Source of the DNA: Streptomyces katrae
GTDB lineage: Bacteria > Actinomycetota > Actinomycetes > Streptomycetales > Streptomycetaceae
DNA: 6,188 nucleotides
Direction of reading: 5' to 3'
Assembly: GCF_000966975.1 (NCBI RefSeq)
Contig: NZ_JZWV01001173.1
Span: forward strand, 1-6,188
Under the pieces are notes generated by a model, which saw nothing but the letters and a program-made list of their open reading frames with translations, searched no databases and was not told the origin of the DNA. This document shows positions 4,873 through 6,188 of this stretch, one piece after another (position 1 is the first letter of the stretch; every line of letters begins with the position of its first letter). The translations under genes and the position numbers were made by a program.

Positions 4873-6188
4873 TCACGCCCCGCCGGTGTGGACCTGGAAC
4901 GCGGCCCGCCGGACCGCCTTGGCCAGGGCGGGGTCGGGGTGGGCGGCGGCGAGCGCGACCAGGACCTGCACGGTGCGCGGGTGCCCGACGGCCCGGACCT
5001 CGTCGAGCAGCCGCGGCACGGTGGTGCGGACGGCGGAGTCCAGGTGGCGGGCGAGCAGGTCGGCCTCCCCGTGGTCGGCGATGGCGGCCGCCGTGTCCAC
5101 CCAGAGCCAGGTCGACTCCTCGGGCGTGAGGACGTCCTGGGCGTCGTCCGGGTCCACCCCGTCGTGCTCGGCGAGCCAGAGCAGGGCGTACGGCCGCAGG
5201 GCGGGTTCCCGTACGGCCGCGCGCACCTCCGGCTCGGCGGGGGCGCCGACCACGCGCAGGGCTTCGAAGGCGAGGCCCCGCAGCAGGGCGTCCTCGCCCC
5301 GGGCGGCGTGCAGCAGCTCGCTGACGGCGTGGCCGACGGGCCGGGCGGCGAGCCAGGCCCGGTACTCGGCGCGGGCGGGACCCGGGGTGAGCCGGGCGCA
5401 GCCGTGCAGCATGGCGGCGGCGGACTGCTCGATGTTCCCGGCCGGGCTCTGGGCGGCGACGCAGATCTGCTCCAGCTTGACCCAGACGGCCCAGCTGCCG
5501 AGCGGGGTCAGGGTGGCCTGTGCGGGGCCCAGGGTGACGGCGTCCACGGCCGCGAGTCCGCCGAGCGCCCAGCGCAGCAGCCGGGCGATCGGCAGGGGGC
5601 GGGGTTCGGCCGAGGCGGAGCCGGAGGCCGGGGCCGGGGCGGGCTCCGCGTCGTAGGGGACCTCGCAGCGCTCGTCGCGCAGTTCGGTGACCCGCTGCCC
5701 GAGGAGGTCCAGCAGGTCCGGGACGGTCACCGGACCGGCGGACAGCTGGAGCAGGGAGAGCAGCTGGGGCATCGCCTCGACCACCTCGGCGACGGCCGAG
5801 GGGGTGATGTCGGCGGGGGCCGGGTGGACGAGGGACCAGGCGTCGAAGAGGGCGACCCAGCCGCGCAGCACGGCGGTGTCGTCCCGGTCCCAGGCCCGCA
5901 GCCGCCAGCCGGGGCGGGCCTGGCCGCCGTGCACCTCGACGAGGCCGGAGAGCCGGGCGCGGTCCCAGCCGACCCGGATCTGGCCGTGCGTCAGGCCCAG
6001 TTCCGCGGCGGCCCGTTCGACGTCGACGGCGGGCAGGGCGCCCGCGGGGGCGGGGCGGCCGCCGTCACCGGTGCCGAGGTTCAGTTCGGCCCAGCGGGCC
6101 AGCCGTACCGCGTCGGCCAGTGAGGCGCGGGCGCGGTTCGCCAGGTCTGCCGTGGCGGGGGTTCCCGCCGGGGGCCCGGCGGCCGGCC
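4873..6188 (-). CDS. Uncharacterised actinobacterial protein, partial (5' end beyond window)
   Basis: The frame is open from the right edge of the window to TGA at 4875-4873, giving 437 visible residues and no start; the true N-terminus lies outside. I do not recognise a named family. Counting from the first visible codon, residues 1-13 are Pro/Ala-rich. A helix with LANRARASLADAVRLARWAE follows. Residues about 47-95 (AVDVERAAAELGL, then HGQIRVGWDRARLSGLVEV and a short GG turn) look like a winged-helix fold. A region around 200-235 (LLRWALGGLAAVDAVTLG, then ATLTPLG) looks like a second one. The C-terminal about 200 residues are almost all amphipathic helices of HEAT-like character. There is no signal peptide or membrane segment in the visible part. 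A GTG at 5934 has no good ribosome-binding site, and coding signal clearly continues upstream of it. It may bind DNA or act as a scaffold, but no function is assigned. Confidence 0.85.
   Translation of the reverse strand, partial: PAAGPPAGTPATADLANRARASLADAVRLARWAELNLGTGDGGRPAPAGALPAVDVERAAAELGLTHGQIRVGWDRARLSGLVEVHGGQARPGWRLRAWDRDDTAVLRGWVALFDAWSLVHPAPADITPSAVAEVVEAMPQLLSLLQLSAGPVTVPDLLDLLGQRVTELRDERCEVPYDAEPAPAPASGSASAEPRPLPIARLLRWALGGLAAVDAVTLGPAQATLTPLGSWAVWVKLEQICVAAQSPAGNIEQSAAAMLHGCARLTPGPARAEYRAWLAARPVGHAVSELLHAARGEDALLRGLAFEALRVVGAPAEPEVRAAVREPALRPYALLWLAEHDGVDPDDAQDVLTPEESTWLWVDTAAAIADHGEADLLARHLDSAVRTTVPRLLDEVRAVGHPRTVQVLVALAAAHPDPALAKAVRRAAFQVHTGGA

Noticed and set aside
4888..6123. 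Plus-strand open frame opposite the partial unknown gene
   Set aside because: It is a Gly/Asp/Gln-rich antisense translation. The minus-strand frame has realistic helical composition and runs through the whole region.

Overview
The base composition (very high GC, with G/C in most third codon positions), purine-rich Shine-Dalgarno sites, GTG starts and the protein families all point to a chromosomal segment of an actinomycete, most likely Streptomyces or a close relative. Nothing in the window looks like a mobile element, CRISPR array, tRNA or rRNA.

Layout. The left half (109-3229) is a minus-strand block. In the direction of transcription it holds an ABC-F ATPase acting on the ribosome (3229-1631), a 73-residue helix-turn-helix protein (1277-1056) and an enoyl-CoA hydratase/isomerase family protein (888-109). 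The three genes are separated by strong inverted repeats: a long hairpin at 1490-1531 after the ABC-F gene, a hairpin touching the stop codon of the HTH gene at 1036-1055, and a 41-bp nested palindrome at 902-942 just upstream of the crotonase Shine-Dalgarno. They therefore look like separately controlled neighbours rather than one simple operon. From memory, Mycobacterium tuberculosis also keeps an EchA, an ABC-F protein and a tiny HTH protein together (Rv1472/Rv1473/Rv1473A), so the trio may be an old actinobacterial neighbourhood.

The right half starts at a divergent intergenic region (3230-3450). Its plus strand holds a membrane-anchored neutral zinc metallopeptidase gene (3451-4358) and a small VOC (glyoxalase/PhnB-like) protein (4427-4822). 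A partial minus-strand gene of unknown function (6188-4873) converges on them and runs off the right edge; it has winged-helix-like and helical-repeat-like segments.

The main surprise is in the metallopeptidase. A perfect 17-bp tandem duplication (3658-3694) between its membrane anchor and catalytic domain shifts the frame. Removing one copy restores a complete 296-residue protein with HEYGH and downstream Glu zinc ligands. This is a recent inactivating mutation, a reversible on/off slippage switch, or a sequence error. Other points of interest are an 11-bp inverted repeat able to mask the VOC start codon around a CRP-like palindrome, a possible leaderless 7-codon upstream ORF before the ABC-F gene, two competing well-placed starts for the HTH gene, and an altered catalytic residue set in the crotonase.
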